NCBI GenBank assembly: GCA_946406115.1 | Contig: OX291561.1 | Location: 9,230,273-9,294,272, forward strand | Reading direction: 5' to 3' | Origin: Apoda limacodes | Lineage: Eukaryota > Arthropoda > Insecta > Lepidoptera > Limacodidae | DNA length: 64,000 bases | Shown: positions 22,457-32,565 of the stretch, in pieces | Numbering within the stretch: position 1 is the first letter of the stretch | Layout of the letters: the number at the start of each line of letters is the position of its first letter | The notes under the pieces: model-generated | Databases searched by the model: none | Told to the model about the DNA's origin: nothing | Seen by the model: only the letters and a program-made list of their open reading frames with translations | Position numbers and translations under genes: made by a program

Positions 22457-24796
22457 ATGGAGCGGTGTACTCTGCTCTTGCTTCTTTCAAACTTTTTACT
22501 CACGACCGCGTTGAACCTCGATTACTTAGACCCAACTAAACTTCAAACAAAAACATCGGCTCAAGTTCAGCAGGATGCTGCTACTCGTCTTATAGGAAGA
22601 TACTCAAATCAAGTTGTTGTGGAAATAAATCCTCTATTGTTCAGCGATAACAAAGATGTTTTCCGTTTGCGGACGAGTCAGGGACAGCTACACATCAGAG
22701 CAAGTACTGGGGTGGCAGCGGTATGGGGTTTCCACTACTACCTTAAGAAATATTGTAAAAACCACATAGGCTGGCAGACAAAAAGAATTTCACTGCCTAA
22801 TTCTCTTCCAGAAGTCGACGAAGTAGTTGTTGCAAACGACCGATTCCGTTACTACCAAAATGTGTGCACCGCTTCTTACAGTTTTGTGTGGTGGGATGTT
22901 GACACATGGCTGAACCATGTAGAGTGGATGGCACTGAACGGTATAAACTTAGCTTTGGCACCTGTAGCAGAAGAAGCTGCCTGGACAAGGGTTTATACGG
23001 CGATCGGCATGACAGACGATGAAATCGATGACCACTTCACTGGTCCAGCATTTTTATCCTGGCTGCGTATGGGAAACATAAGAGGTTGGGGAGGACCATT
23101 GTCTAAATCTTGGCACGATAAACAAAAAAATATTCAAGATTCGGTAATTGACTACATGTTCCAGTTAGGTATGGTTCCTGTTCTTCCGGCATTTAACGGT
23201 CACGTTCCTAAAGCTTTTTCAAGAATTTACCCGAATAAGACGTTTTATGAAGTGGGGACGTGGAATAAGTTCAACAGTGATTACTGTTGCGGCCTGTTCG
23301 TTGATCCGACCGATCCTCTTTTCGTGAATATTGGTAAAACGTTTTTAACAGAATTAACTGTTGGTTCGGCTTTAAATCATATTTATGCAGCTGACCCTTT
23401 TAACGAGGTAAAAGTCCAGCCTTGGTCGTCAGCCCTGACACAAGCAACAGCCCGAGCAATTTTTACAACCATGACGCAGATGGACAAAGATGCCGTTTGG
23501 TTGCTGCAAAACTGGATGTTCGTCCATGATCCTATTTTATGGCCTAAAAGTACAGTGAAATCTTTTTTGACTTCAGTACCAAACGGAAGACTCCTGATAC
23601 TTGACCTACAATCGGAACAATGGCCGCAGTATGACTTTTATGAAATGTATTTTGGCCATGCATTTATCTGGTGCATGCTACATAACTTTGGAGGCACATT
23701 AGGAATGTTTGGCAATATGCGAACGATCAATAAAGATCCTTACGAAGTTAGGAGTCGGGTAAACAGTACGATGATAGGCGTTGGTCTCACACCCGAAGGT
23801 ATCAACCAAAATTACGTGGTGTACGACTTGATGCTGGAAACTGCGTGGCGAAAGAATCCCGTACAGGACCTTCAACAATGGGTCGAAGATTACGCAGAGA
23901 GGCGTTACGGATGCAATGCTACTGGCGGCGCTTGGAGGTACCTGCTGAAAAGTGTGTATAATTTTAATGGACTTAACTTGATTAGAGGTAAATACGTCGT
24001 GACAAGACGTCCTAGTTTCAAAATAAAGCCATGGGCATGGTATTCTAGCCATGATTTGTTTGAAGCGTTAAGAAGATTTGTTTTCTTATATAATACTAAC
24101 TGCGACTCTGATGGGTTCCTACATGATTTAGTTGACGTAACAAGACAGGCCCTGCAGTACAGAGCAGACCAGTTGTATCTTAATCTTTTAGTCGATCGAT
24201 ATTCCATGAGCTCAGTTTTTAATGCGTCTATATATAGATTCCTAGACGTTATGCAAGATATGGAAAACATATTGGGGACATATTCTGACTTCACCGTCAC
24301 AGATTGGCTTACAAAGGCGAGGGCCATGTCAACGAATAAACAAGAATCGTATCTGTATGAACTAAATGCTCGAAACCAAATAACCCTATGGGGTCCTAAT
24401 GGGGAGATTACAGATTACGCGTGCAAACAATGGGCAGAGCTATTTCATTATTATTACATACCAAGGTGGAGAATGTTCCTTAGTGCTGCTCTTGACGCGA
24501 AAACGAGAAATGAGATATTTGATGAGCGAAGCATTCAGAAAATTGTAAGATTAACAGTGGAAGAAGCTTTTGCTTCTGTGGATATCCAATCCTTGCCTCA
24601 GAATGATGCCAAGACATTAGCGCTATCTCTGTATGAAAAATGGGCGTTTGTTCCAGATCTTGAAGATTTGCCTCAGGATGTAATCGATCGCGATCCCGAA
24701 GTGCTGACCACTTTGAATGATCTAGAATTAAATGATGATGAAACGATGGAGACACCGACTGTGGTGATGTCACCTCTTACTACACCTATACGCTAA
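22457..24796 (+). CDS. NAGLU: alpha-N-acetylglucosaminidase (NAGLU), single exon
   Basis: Lysosomal glycoside hydrolase family 89 enzyme that removes terminal alpha-N-acetylglucosamine from heparan sulfate. The frame encodes 779 residues, against 743 in human. Residues 1-19 are a hydrophobic signal peptide. A small N-terminal alpha/beta domain covers about 25-125, the TIM-barrel about 130-465 and the helical C-terminal domain about 475-745, followed by an acidic tail. Diagnostic segments are YYQNVCTASYSFVWWD, ALNGINLALA, TGPAFLSW, VLPAFNGHVP and FIWCMLHNFGG. Glu317 (DPFNEV) and Glu447 (LTPEGINQN) fall one residue from the human catalytic Glu316 and Glu446. The start has context cgccATGg. An AATAAA overlaps the stop (24796-24801) and another lies at 24861. 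Vertebrate NAGLU has several introns; none is seen here. Confidence 0.96.
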   Translation: MERCTLLLLLSNFLLTTALNLDYLDPTKLQTKTSAQVQQDAATRLIGRYSNQVVVEINPLLFSDNKDVFRLRTSQGQLHIRASTGVAAVWGFHYYLKKYCKNHIGWQTKRISLPNSLPEVDEVVVANDRFRYYQNVCTASYSFVWWDVDTWLNHVEWMALNGINLALAPVAEEAAWTRVYTAIGMTDDEIDDHFTGPAFLSWLRMGNIRGWGGPLSKSWHDKQKNIQDSVIDYMFQLGMVPVLPAFNGHVPKAFSRIYPNKTFYEVGTWNKFNSDYCCGLFVDPTDPLFVNIGKTFLTELTVGSALNHIYAADPFNEVKVQPWSSALTQATARAIFTTMTQMDKDAVWLLQNWMFVHDPILWPKSTVKSFLTSVPNGRLLILDLQSEQWPQYDFYEMYFGHAFIWCMLHNFGGTLGMFGNMRTINKDPYEVRSRVNSTMIGVGLTPEGINQNYVVYDLMLETAWRKNPVQDLQQWVEDYAERRYGCNATGGAWRYLLKSVYNFNGLNLIRGKYVVTRRPSFKIKPWAWYSSHDLFEALRRFVFLYNTNCDSDGFLHDLVDVTRQALQYRADQLYLNLLVDRYSMSSVFNASIYRFLDVMQDMENILGTYSDFTVTDWLTKARAMSTNKQESYLYELNARNQITLWGPNGEITDYACKQWAELFHYYYIPRWRMFLSAALDAKTRNEIFDERSIQKIVRLTVEEAFASVDIQSLPQNDAKTLALSLYEKWAFVPDLEDLPQDVIDRDPEVLTTLNDLELNDDETMETPTVVMSPLTTPIR

Positions 24797-24866
24797 ATAA
24801 ATTTGTGTGCTTTTGACATAATTATTATTTGAATGTACTTTTTTTACCACGCTCTTTTTCAATAAA
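24796..24866 (+). terminator. NAGLU polyadenylation signals
   Basis: AATAAA at 24796-24801, overlapping the stop codon, and at 24861-24866. The second is the more likely signal because it leaves a usual 3' UTR. Cleavage site not determined. Confidence 0.5.
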
Positions 24867-24929
24867 CCTTTCGCTTTTATTAGCTTAAGGCACATGTTGT
24901 TTATGTACCTATCTTTTTATCTAAACATA

Positions 24930-25250
24930 TAAAATGCTTTGTCCTGAATGACTGATGGATCAACGCACAGACTAAACCGCTGACCGTAGAGTCCTGAAAC
25001 TTGGAGGGTTTGTTCTTTATATGACTTTATATAAGGGGGTGAAAAAGGGGGGGGGGAGTTTGTGATTCCTTTGTCCAATCTACTTCAAATTTTGTATAAA
25101 CCTTATTTAACAGAATTGATGGAAGTCATGTTTCGTAGTTAATTGAAATTCATGCCCTAACGGGGTTAAAAAGGGGTAGAAAGTTATTTTGGCGGTTATT
25201 TGCTTCGAAGTTGAAATCAATACTTCTTAGTGCTTTTGATTTAAATTACA
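24930..25250 (-). repeat. Interspersed repeat (family C), reverse copy
   Basis: The reverse complement of this block matches 29400-29680 over most of its length (ccccgttagggaatga region, aatttgaagtagattgga, gcgttgatccgtcagtcatt). A third partial copy is at 27240-27380. Confidence 0.65.
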
Positions 25251-25269
25251 TTTTATTTTGACACATATT

Positions 25270-25445
25270 TAAAAACTCAATCAGATTCTATTCAAAAAAG
25301 GTTGAACTCACTTAAAAATATAACCAAATACTCCTTAAAATTGGAATGTCTCCAAAGTCATCGTACTATATTAGTACCTCATTTGAAGGTTTTTAGGTGT
25401 TTGATTTTTTTGTGTATAATAATACTTATAGTTTTCTTTTTCTAC
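25270..25445. repeat. Inverted partner of 27400-27560
   Basis: Segments such as cctcatttgaaggttt and gtgtataataatacttatag have reverse-complement matches at 27405-27470. This is part of the nested family C repeats around the LINE and MULE copies. Confidence 0.5.
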
Positions 25446-25449
25446 CTAC

Positions 25450-26190
25450 TCGTATCTATACTAATATAATTAAGCTGAGGGTTTGTTTGTTAGTAAAAAA
25501 ATCCGATGTCTATGGTTTTTTTTGTTTGCTTGAACGCGCTAATCTCAGGAACTACTGGTCCGATTTGAAAAATTCTTTCAGTGTTAGATAGCCTGTTTAT
25601 CGAGGAAGGCTGTAAGCTAATTATCACGCTTAGACTAATATAAGCGGAGCACCAATGAAGAATGTTTCAAAATCGGGTTTTTTTTTTTCCCTTTTCTATC
25701 TTTTAAGGTTGACTTACTATAACCTTTTTTGTGCTTACCAAATGTATAGATGTGCAAGGCCGGCGGGAAGTCATGAGGAGAAAGGGTTTTACGTATTATT
25801 TAAAAAATATTTTTTTACTTTCTAAGTAAACAAAGTCGCGGGTTAAAGTCAGTGTTAGCCCAAAGTAACGATTACTGACTGACTAATCTATCAAGGCACA
25901 GCTCCAACCACTCACTGGACGGCTGAAATTTAACACATATATAGCTATTATAATGTAGGCGTGCGCTGAGAAAGGATTTTCCAAAACTCACCCCCTAAAC
26001 GGTGGTTCAAAGTTTGTATGAAGCACCTAGATCGCGAGGTTAATCCATTAGTTAATTAATGTTTAGTAGTTATTTAGAGAAATGTGTTTTGATTACTATT
26101 AGTACAACTAGCTTTTACCGGCGGCTTCGACCGCGCAGAATCCGGTTATCGGCGTTGGATTCTTACGGCAATTAATCGAGTAACCGAGAC
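25450..26190. repeat. Repeat-rich stretch
   Basis: Includes ctactggtccgatttgaaaa and ttcagtgttagatag, a frequent lepidopteran repeat core, and at 26115 a ggcggcttcgaccgcgcag start like that at 4900. No gene. Confidence 0.4.
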
Positions 26191-26191
26191 A

Positions 26192-26268
26192 ACTAAAGTT
26201 AAAATTTTTACTTCCCTAAACCTATCTCTGAGGGATAGGTTTAGGGAAGTAAAAATTTTAACTTTAGT
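26192..26268. repeat. Perfect 35-bp palindrome with 7-bp loop
   Basis: Arms 26192-26226 and 26234-26268 are exact reverse complements (actaaagttaaaattttta and onward), with spacer tctgagg. It sits at the 5' junction of the LINE fragment. Confidence 0.9.
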
Positions 26269-27052
26269 GTCGCAGTACATATATGAAAATCTTTTATATG
26301 TACATAAAAATATCAATAGTTTCAGCAAGAAAAGTGACGTTCACAAAGTAAATACTAGAAGTAAAAATAAGCTGTTGGTGCATGATACACGTCTACACAA
26401 AATAAGTAACTCTTTTATGGGGCAATGTATACATTTTTACAACAAAGTTCCCAATAAAATTCAAAATCTATCAATAAGTAAATTTAAATCTTTTATCAAG
26501 CAGGTACTTTGTAAAAAGGCATACTACAATATTTCAGACTATGTAAATGATAAAATTCCTTGGGACTGATGATACTCAATTACAGGATGCATGCTAATTT
26601 TTTTTAATTAAAAACATTAATTGTATTTTTAGTTTATTTGTATTATTGATAGTGTTTTTAAAAGAGTAACTATCGAATTTCTTGCCGGATTCTTCTCGGT
26701 AGAAATCAACAACATTGTAAACCGGCGGGAAGGTGGGAGGGTTCAAAAAATAATATTTTATAACTTTGACGATTCAAAAGTGAGGATCATTCTCACTAGA
26801 TCCATTGTCCAGATCCATAATGGATCTAGTGAGATATTATTTTCTCAATAGATCCATTTTTAAAAGTGTGTATTTGTCTCGCTAGATCCGTTAACCAGAA
26901 CCAGATTTAAAAGTGTGGGTCTACTAAGGAATTTCTTTCTCACTAGATGCAGTTGTGAATCTGATAAAAAAATTTGGTGTCGGATAGGCTTGTTGTCCTC
27001 TAGGCTTTGTAAAATCCTTATTTGAATAAACCATTTTGACTTTGACTTTGAA
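26234..27052 (+). mobile_element. LINE C-terminus and 3' UTR
   Basis: The frame to 26569 contains YENLLYVHKNI, SDVHKVNTRSKNKLLVHDTR and GQCIHFYNKVPNKIQNLSIS then FKSFIKQVL, the C-terminus of a CR1/Jockey-type LINE common in Lepidoptera. The 3' end tttgaataaaccattttgac plus a short gactttg repeat closes the element. A small insert with its own palindrome (26790-26832) lies in the 3' UTR. Confidence 0.82.
26790..26832. repeat. 15-bp palindromic arms in LINE 3' UTR
   Basis: ctcactagatccatt and its exact reverse complement aatggatctagtgag, 13 bp apart. Related ctagatcc segments follow at 26855-26960. Confidence 0.75.
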
Positions 27053-27239
27053 ACAGTACTATGATAAGTAGGTATATTCTAAAACTATCTGACTAGGCGA
27101 ACGTTGTTTCTTTTTTTAAAAAACTGCCGCACCAACCTTTTATAAATGGGTTGTTTTAATTCAGAAACCTTCCCCGGCGTGTGCATAACCACTTACCGAA
27201 ATTTAATTCTTAGTCCGACTCGCACTTGACCCTTTTTTT

Positions 27240-27570
27240 CTTTTAAAACCTTCTGAAAATCCTTTTTTATCGGATGCCTACGTCATACAAAGAATACACC
27301 ATCCAAGTTTCAGGTCTTTACGATTAGTGGTTTTGGCCGTGCGTTGATCCGTCAGTGTCATTCAGGACAAAGCATTTCATATGAATATAGTTAAAAAAAA
27401 ACTATAAGTATTATTATACACAAAAAATCAAACACTCTTTAAGCTTAGAAACCTTCAAATGAGGTACATTATCTTTGATGAGGCGTACAGTGAATTTTGA
27501 GATATTCCAATTCTAAAGAGTAGGTATTTTTTATGTTTTTAAGTGAGTTCAAACTTATTTGAATAAAAGC
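27240..27570. repeat. Family C repeat, partial copy
   Basis: ggatgcctacgtcatacaaa, and later gcgttgatccgtcagtgtca, match 29580-29670. The rest matches the reverse complement of 25270-25445. Confidence 0.55.
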
Positions 27571-27609
27571 TCTCGACGAATAATGACCAATAACTTCTTT
27601 TAAAAAAAC

Positions 27610-27770
27610 GCGTATTAACCAATACGTTTATCGACCAATACGCATAATGACCCATACGCATAATGACCAATACGCATAATGACCAATACGCGGAATGACC
27701 AATATTTTATTCGCAAAATAACCAATCCGCATAATGACATACTCTATACGCCAAATGACCAATTCTCTAT
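27610..27770 (+). repeat. Subterminal minisatellite, about 16-bp unit
   Basis: About eight units of accaatacgcataatg with substitutions, such as cggaatgaccaatattttat at 27692. It forms the left subterminal array of the MULE-like element. Confidence 0.8.
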
Positions 27771-27915
27771 CGATCTATTCGTTTATTCCTGCCGACCCTG
27801 TTATCTTCAGAAGAGGTTTTACTTACTCTTTATCTAACTATTGTAGCGTTTAATTAGCAATTTTCCGTTATTACCACCGTAACTTACTAAGGAGTTATGG
27901 CTAACCATTGTTCGT

Positions 27916-28565
27916 CTGGCACCAGAGAGAAATGAAATGAAACAATTTATAAAATATTTTGAGAAACAATGGTTAGGAATATTTTCTCCAAATCTGATTG
28001 GCGTCGCAAATACGAGACACCGCACAAACAACTCCATTGAAGGATGGAAGCTCACGCTGATTGAAGGGACGACCCCAAGAGCGACAACCCAAGCCGAGTA
28101 GTTGGCCGCTATATGGTCTGAGACTCTGAAGGAGTCTGGCACCAGAGAGTAATGAAATGAAACAACTTATAAAATATTTTGAGAAACAATGGTTAGGAAT
28201 CTTTTCTCCAAATCTGATAAGCGTCGCAAATACAAGACACCGCACAAACAACTCCATTGAAGGATGGAAGCTTACGCTGATCGAAGGGACGACCCCAAGA
28301 GCGACAACCCAAGCCGAGTAGTTGGCCGCTATATGGTCTGAGACTCTGAAGGAGTCTGGCACCAGAGAGTAATGAAATGAAACAACTTATAAAATATTTT
28401 GAGAAACAATGGTTAGGAATCTTTTCTCCAAATCTGATAAGCGTCGCAAATACGAGACACCGCACAAACAACTCCATTGAAGGATGGAAGCTTACGCTGA
28501 TCGAAGGGACGACCCCAAGAGCGACAACCCAAGCCGAGTAGTTGGCCGCTATATGGTCTGAGACT
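27916..28565 (+). repeat. 220-bp tandem repeat, three copies, MULE transposase tail
   Basis: Units begin at 27916, 28136 and 28356 (ctggcaccagagag). Each has a 54-codon frame starting ATG AAA CAA with FIKYFEKQWLGIFSPNL and TRHRTNNSIEGWKLTLIEG, ended by TAG. The RTNNxxEGWxxxL pattern after a YFExxWLG segment is the tail of MULE-type transposases. The copies differ at only a few positions. Confidence 0.85.
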
Positions 28566-28693
28566 CCTTCAGAGTCTCACCCCAAAAAGTGCAGTGAAGC
28601 AGTAATGACTGCATCAGCCAGTTGCAGTAGACAGTTGAGAAAAAAAAAAGAAGGAATTATCGCTTAAATACGAGAATGCCTCGTAAACCTATA

Positions 28694-29276
28694 CACACCG
28701 GCACAATTAGCGGAACACAAAAAAAGGATTTGAACGAATGGCAGCAGGATCTCTTTCCTGATGAGTGCAGAGTTCTTTTAAAACAGATCGATGGGAGACA
28801 GCGAATATGGAGACGCAAAGGAGAACGCCACATACAGTCTCATTTTGAACACACAGTGGCTTATGGTGGCGGCTCGATTATGGTTTGGGGAGGGATATGT
28901 TTGGGAGCTCGCAAGGAGTTAGTGATAGTCACAGGAGGGACCATGACAGCAGATCGATACATCAGAGACATTTTAGAAGAACATGTTGTACCATTTGCCC
29001 CATTTATTGGTGACGACTTTATTCTAATGCAAGATAATGCTTGTGCTCATAGTGCACAATCGGTACAGGCATATCTGAGCCACGTAGGTATACCGGTGAT
29101 GCAGTGGCCAGCAAATTCCCTCGATATGAATCCGATAGAGCATGTCTGGGACTTGCTAAAAAGAAGGGTTAAATCCAGAATGCCACCCCCCAACAATCTG
29201 AATGATTTCGTCAAATATATGCGTTATTATCTCATAGTCTCACTTTTTTTCTGTTCCGCTAATTGTGCCGGTTTGT
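28694..29276 (+). pseudogene. Tc1-type transposon, internally deleted, DD34E catalytic domain
   Basis: Terminal inverted repeats cacaccggcacaattagcgg (left) and its mirror (right, ccgctaattgtgccggtttg) are flanked by TA. Between them one frame keeps the catalytic core: FPDECRVLL, GGGSIMVWGGI, LMQDNACAHSA and SLDMNPIEHVWDLLKRR. The last Asp and Glu are 34 residues apart (DD34E, Tc1 class). The DNA-binding N-terminus is gone: the left repeat is joined almost directly to the core. The open frame therefore begins outside the element at 28676 and should not be functional. Confidence 0.85.
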
Positions 29277-29394
29277 ATATATAACTAAGGACAAAAGGGA
29301 AGTGTCGTTATACGAGTATGTCATTTTGCGAGTAGCTATTTAACGTATTTTTTTGTTTAAGCAAATGTGTCGTAATGCGCATTGGTCATTATAC

Positions 29395-29690
29395 CCCTTT
29401 TTAACCCCGTTAGGGAATGAATTTTAATCAAATACGAAACAAATCTTCCATCAATTCTGTTATTAAAGGTTTATGCAAAATTTGAAGTAGATTGGACTAA
29501 GGACCCACGCTGTCCCATACAAACTTTGCCCCCCTCCCTTTTCACCCCTTAGGGGTAGAATTTCAGAAAATATTCTTATCGGATGCCGACGTCATACAAA
29601 GAACACACCCTCCAAGTTTTAGGTCTCTACGATCAGCGGTTTAGGCTGTGCGTTGATCCGTCAGTCATTCAGTACAAAGGACAACACAAA
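29395..29690 (+). repeat. Interspersed repeat (family C), forward copy
   Basis: Near-complete forward copy, ending gcgttgatccgtcagtcatt. See the reverse copy at 24930-25250. Confidence 0.65.
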
Positions 29691-30004
29691 TGTCCATCAA
29701 ATTACCTCTGTGTCCACAACCAAGTCACAAGTCGTGCAAACACTCGATAGGTAACCCTGGATAAGGTGGGACAAATTACATGTCATTTAAAAAAAAAAAG
29801 TTTCATTAATTGCTTAGCATTCAACTTGTTAGGTGATGAAGTAGCTTCAAATTTTGCTACTTTTCGATAAGTTTTTATTTTCATATATAGGTATTTGATT
29901 TGTATGAATTGAATCTGTGTGAAAATATGAATTTAAATTAAATGTGGAATATCGCAAAGGTCATACCTACATTCGTTACGTTTATCTGGCTGACTTAAAC
30001 CAAG

Positions 30005-30312
30005 GAGGCAGAAATTGGCAGGTAATTCATTCTCACACTCTCTAACCGAAATGGTCGCGTACAGTACGGTTTCAGAGAAATTTCCTTCCGTGAACGCTTG
30101 GGTTGTGAAATGAGCTCCATGCCAGGGTGTTCTCTAAGGGCTACAGTATATGGTGTTCTTCGAGAAAGAAGTTATTGGATTTTTGAAGGGTCGGCAACGC
30201 CCGAGTGATACCCCTGGTGTTACAAGCGTCCATAGGCTACGGTGATCGCTTACCATCAGGCGGACCGTGTGCTTGTTTGCCACCTCAGTGGTATAAAAGG
30301 AAAAAAAACCTT
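30005..30312 (+). mobile_element. LINE 3' end (family A)
   Basis: Forward copy ending cgcttaccatcaggcggacc, cttgtttgccacctcagtgg and an A-run at 30298-30308. Contains ggtcggcaacgcccgagtga, and its reverse matches 35640-35950. Confidence 0.8.
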
Positions 30313-30734
30313 ATATGCATGTTTAAAAACCTACCCAGCGAGATCCTACACGGTTGGCTCCCCCGAAATAGTACATTGGAATACCGACGAGGGTGTAGTT
30401 TGAGGCCCGAAGCGGAGCTGAGGGCCTTAAAACACACGAGATGGGAATCGTCTTTCATCCCGAGTGATACATAGTGCTTTACACTACAAATGCGAGGATA
30501 ATAAAATATAATTAATTAAAGTTTTAATTTACTTAACAAATATTAGTTCACTTTTATAAACATAGATAACGCTGTACCGAATAATTACAAGCTATGGTTA
30601 TGTTTTCTGTTGTTTATAAATAGTGAGTTATTTTTTCAAAGTGAAATTGGTTCGCTTTTATAATAACAGATGGCACTGTGCCAAATAAAAAGAAGCTATT
30701 TGTTTCGTCAGCTTTTAAATAGAAAGTGCTTTTA

Positions 30735-30945
30735 TTGCTTAGTGCGTGACCATTCTAGGTTCTAAGGTGTAAGGATGAGCAGTGCCATATGGTAAAAAGT
30801 AGCCGTAGGCATAATTACAAGCAGTAGTACACACACAGGGAGTCTCTCCTCAAATTTAAAGGTTCAATACTTCTTGCGGCTTGTCGAGAGGGCCAAGATA
30901 GTATCCCGGTGCAGTCGCGCACAGATGGCAGCAGTAATGCATATG
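30735..30945 (-). mobile_element. LINE 3' region (family A) fragment
   Basis: Shares gtgaccattctaggttctaa, agtagccgtaggca and cacacacagggag with 35885-36030. Both ends truncated. Confidence 0.65.
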
Positions 30946-31039
30946 GACTTGCGACTTATATAGCAGTAACCTTTGCCCCCAAGCGAATTACGGCTTCGCT
31001 CTATTAATTAGTACACCAAGTTTTTTAGACCCAGCTTCA

Positions 31040-31275
31040 CCTTGTCTATCGACTGCTGAATAAAGGGGCGTGGTTTCGATTCCCGCACATGACATTAATT
31101 TTATTTGGGTTTGTCTTGAGACTGGGTGTTTTCTATGTATTATTTGTATATATTTGCAAAGAAAAAGTACATATATATATATATATATGTATTTTTATCC
31201 GTTGTCTAGTATCCATAGCACAAGTTTTGCTTAGTTTGGCACCAGACGGCTTTATGTGTAATGTCCAAAAATATT
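31040..31275 (+). mobile_element. SINE (family B), uninterrupted copy
   Basis: A B-box (ggtttcgattcccgcacatg), then gagactgggtgttttctatg, a short AT repeat, and the 3' part gtctagtatccatagcacaa and gttttgcttagtttggcacc. This is the empty-site comparison for the split copy at 20930. Confidence 0.7.
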
Positions 31276-31299
31276 ATTACTTAAAATATTACTTGCTCA

Positions 31300-32370
31300 T
31301 ACATACTCTCTTCGGTCTTCCCTACAGACTGATTGTATTTTTCTTAGCACAATATTTTACACGGGTATTGCTGTGTATTTTATTTGAATTGTCTTTTATA
31401 ATTATTCATGAAGCAAACTACCTTACCTACAAGTCTAGAACAACTAGTGTTTGTTGCGATACCATTTACCTACCTACCTACGTTCTGTCTGTTCTCTTGA
31501 CTGGTTTTTGTTCATTATCTTATTTATGCGTTGATAAAAGCACACACGATTAATGGACTTGATATCATTATAAACCAAAGGTTATCAGGTTTTGACACAG
31601 TATATGCTACCTACTGTTATTTTCGGTAAATACCCTGCAACAGTGTTACCGTTATGAAAATGTTTGTAACCGTCACAATTGTCATATGTGGGACAGCGTC
31701 TTTTCAACCAACCCCTTGTCCTCTACGTAGTGTCAGAGTGGTCCAAAATTAAGTTATAATTTGCATATTTATTTTCGTAGTTTATATTCTCTTTGGGCCA
31801 AAGTTTCACGTAGTTACGAAAATTTATAATAGATGGCACTAGTTTTATAATGCATTTACTTGACCATAAACTTCAGTTTTTTTTTTCTGGTAACCAGTGG
31901 CTTGTCACGGACCCACATCATACTGTGGGGGACAGTTTTTTTTATTATCCACTTCAGTCCTGCGTGACAGAGCGGACTGCTTCTGATGCAGTGTTTCTGG
32001 ACTAATCCTAAAGTAATAAGTGGTGAAATGAAAGACCAGGGACCTAAATTACCCTCTGCCAGTGTTATTGACGAAATATAGGAAATCAGGATTGGATAGG
32101 TAAAATTACTGTCATATTTTTTCCCTAAAAAAATCTACAATTTATTTTCTAAAGACAACATAATATTTGGTCATAGTTAAATAATATTAAGATATTTTCA
32201 AAATAAAACGTCAATTTAATATTTTATTTATTAATTATATTAATGAATTTATCAATATAGAAGTTAAAGAACAACATATTTCACAACAATCTTAGAAGAA
32301 TATCACGCACGTTGCCATCGTGTTAATTCATTAATAGTAAACACTTCAAACAAATTACAAGATAACGGTT
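31300..32370. other. Intergenic DNA
   Basis: A 154-codon open frame (31089-31553) starts inside the SINE and is hydrophobic and low-complexity; I take it as chance. No gene seen. Confidence 0.4.
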
Positions 32371-32372
32371 AA

Positions 32373-32565
32373 GACTTTGTCCAGAAAGGGCGATTCGCCG
32401 CGATTTTACTAGGACGTTGGTACCTCACCGGACGCAACTATGGTCGCTATATTATCCAGGCTCGCGCGAGTGTACGCGGCATCAGCGTTAAGTATCTGGC
32501 CTTTGCGCGTATGAGTTTGCGTCAGAGAAATCGCGGCGAATTCGCCTTTTCTAGACAAGGTCTAA
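32373..32565. mobile_element. GC-rich MITE
   Basis: The ends gactttgtccagaaagggcg, followed by attcgccgcgattt, are mirrored at 32527-32564. The core is unusually GC-rich for the region. Noncoding. Confidence 0.75.

Larger units (their letters stand above)
27585..29393 (+). mobile_element. MULE-like composite element
   Basis: Both ends carry short units of the form cataatgaccaatacg: directly at 27590-27770 and reversed near 29300-29393 (gcattggtcattatac). This is a subterminal-repeat inverted-end layout. Inside are three 220-bp tandem copies of a MULE transposase tail and a deleted Tc1 copy. No intact transposase, so it must have moved in trans or is dead. The exact termini and target duplication are not resolved. 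Confidence 0.55.

Noticed and set aside
23699..24327. Open frames of 117 and 140 codons on the minus strand inside NAGLU
   Set aside because: They are shadows of the strongly conserved NAGLU frame.
27834..28477. Minus-strand frames of about 100 codons in the 220-bp repeat
   Set aside because: The plus strand of each unit carries a MULE transposase tail pattern; the minus frames are its shadows, repeated because the unit is repeated.
31089..31553. 154-codon open frame, hydrophobic
   Set aside because: It starts inside a SINE, runs through an AT dinucleotide repeat and resembles no family. Length alone is not enough in AT-rich DNA with few stops in this frame.
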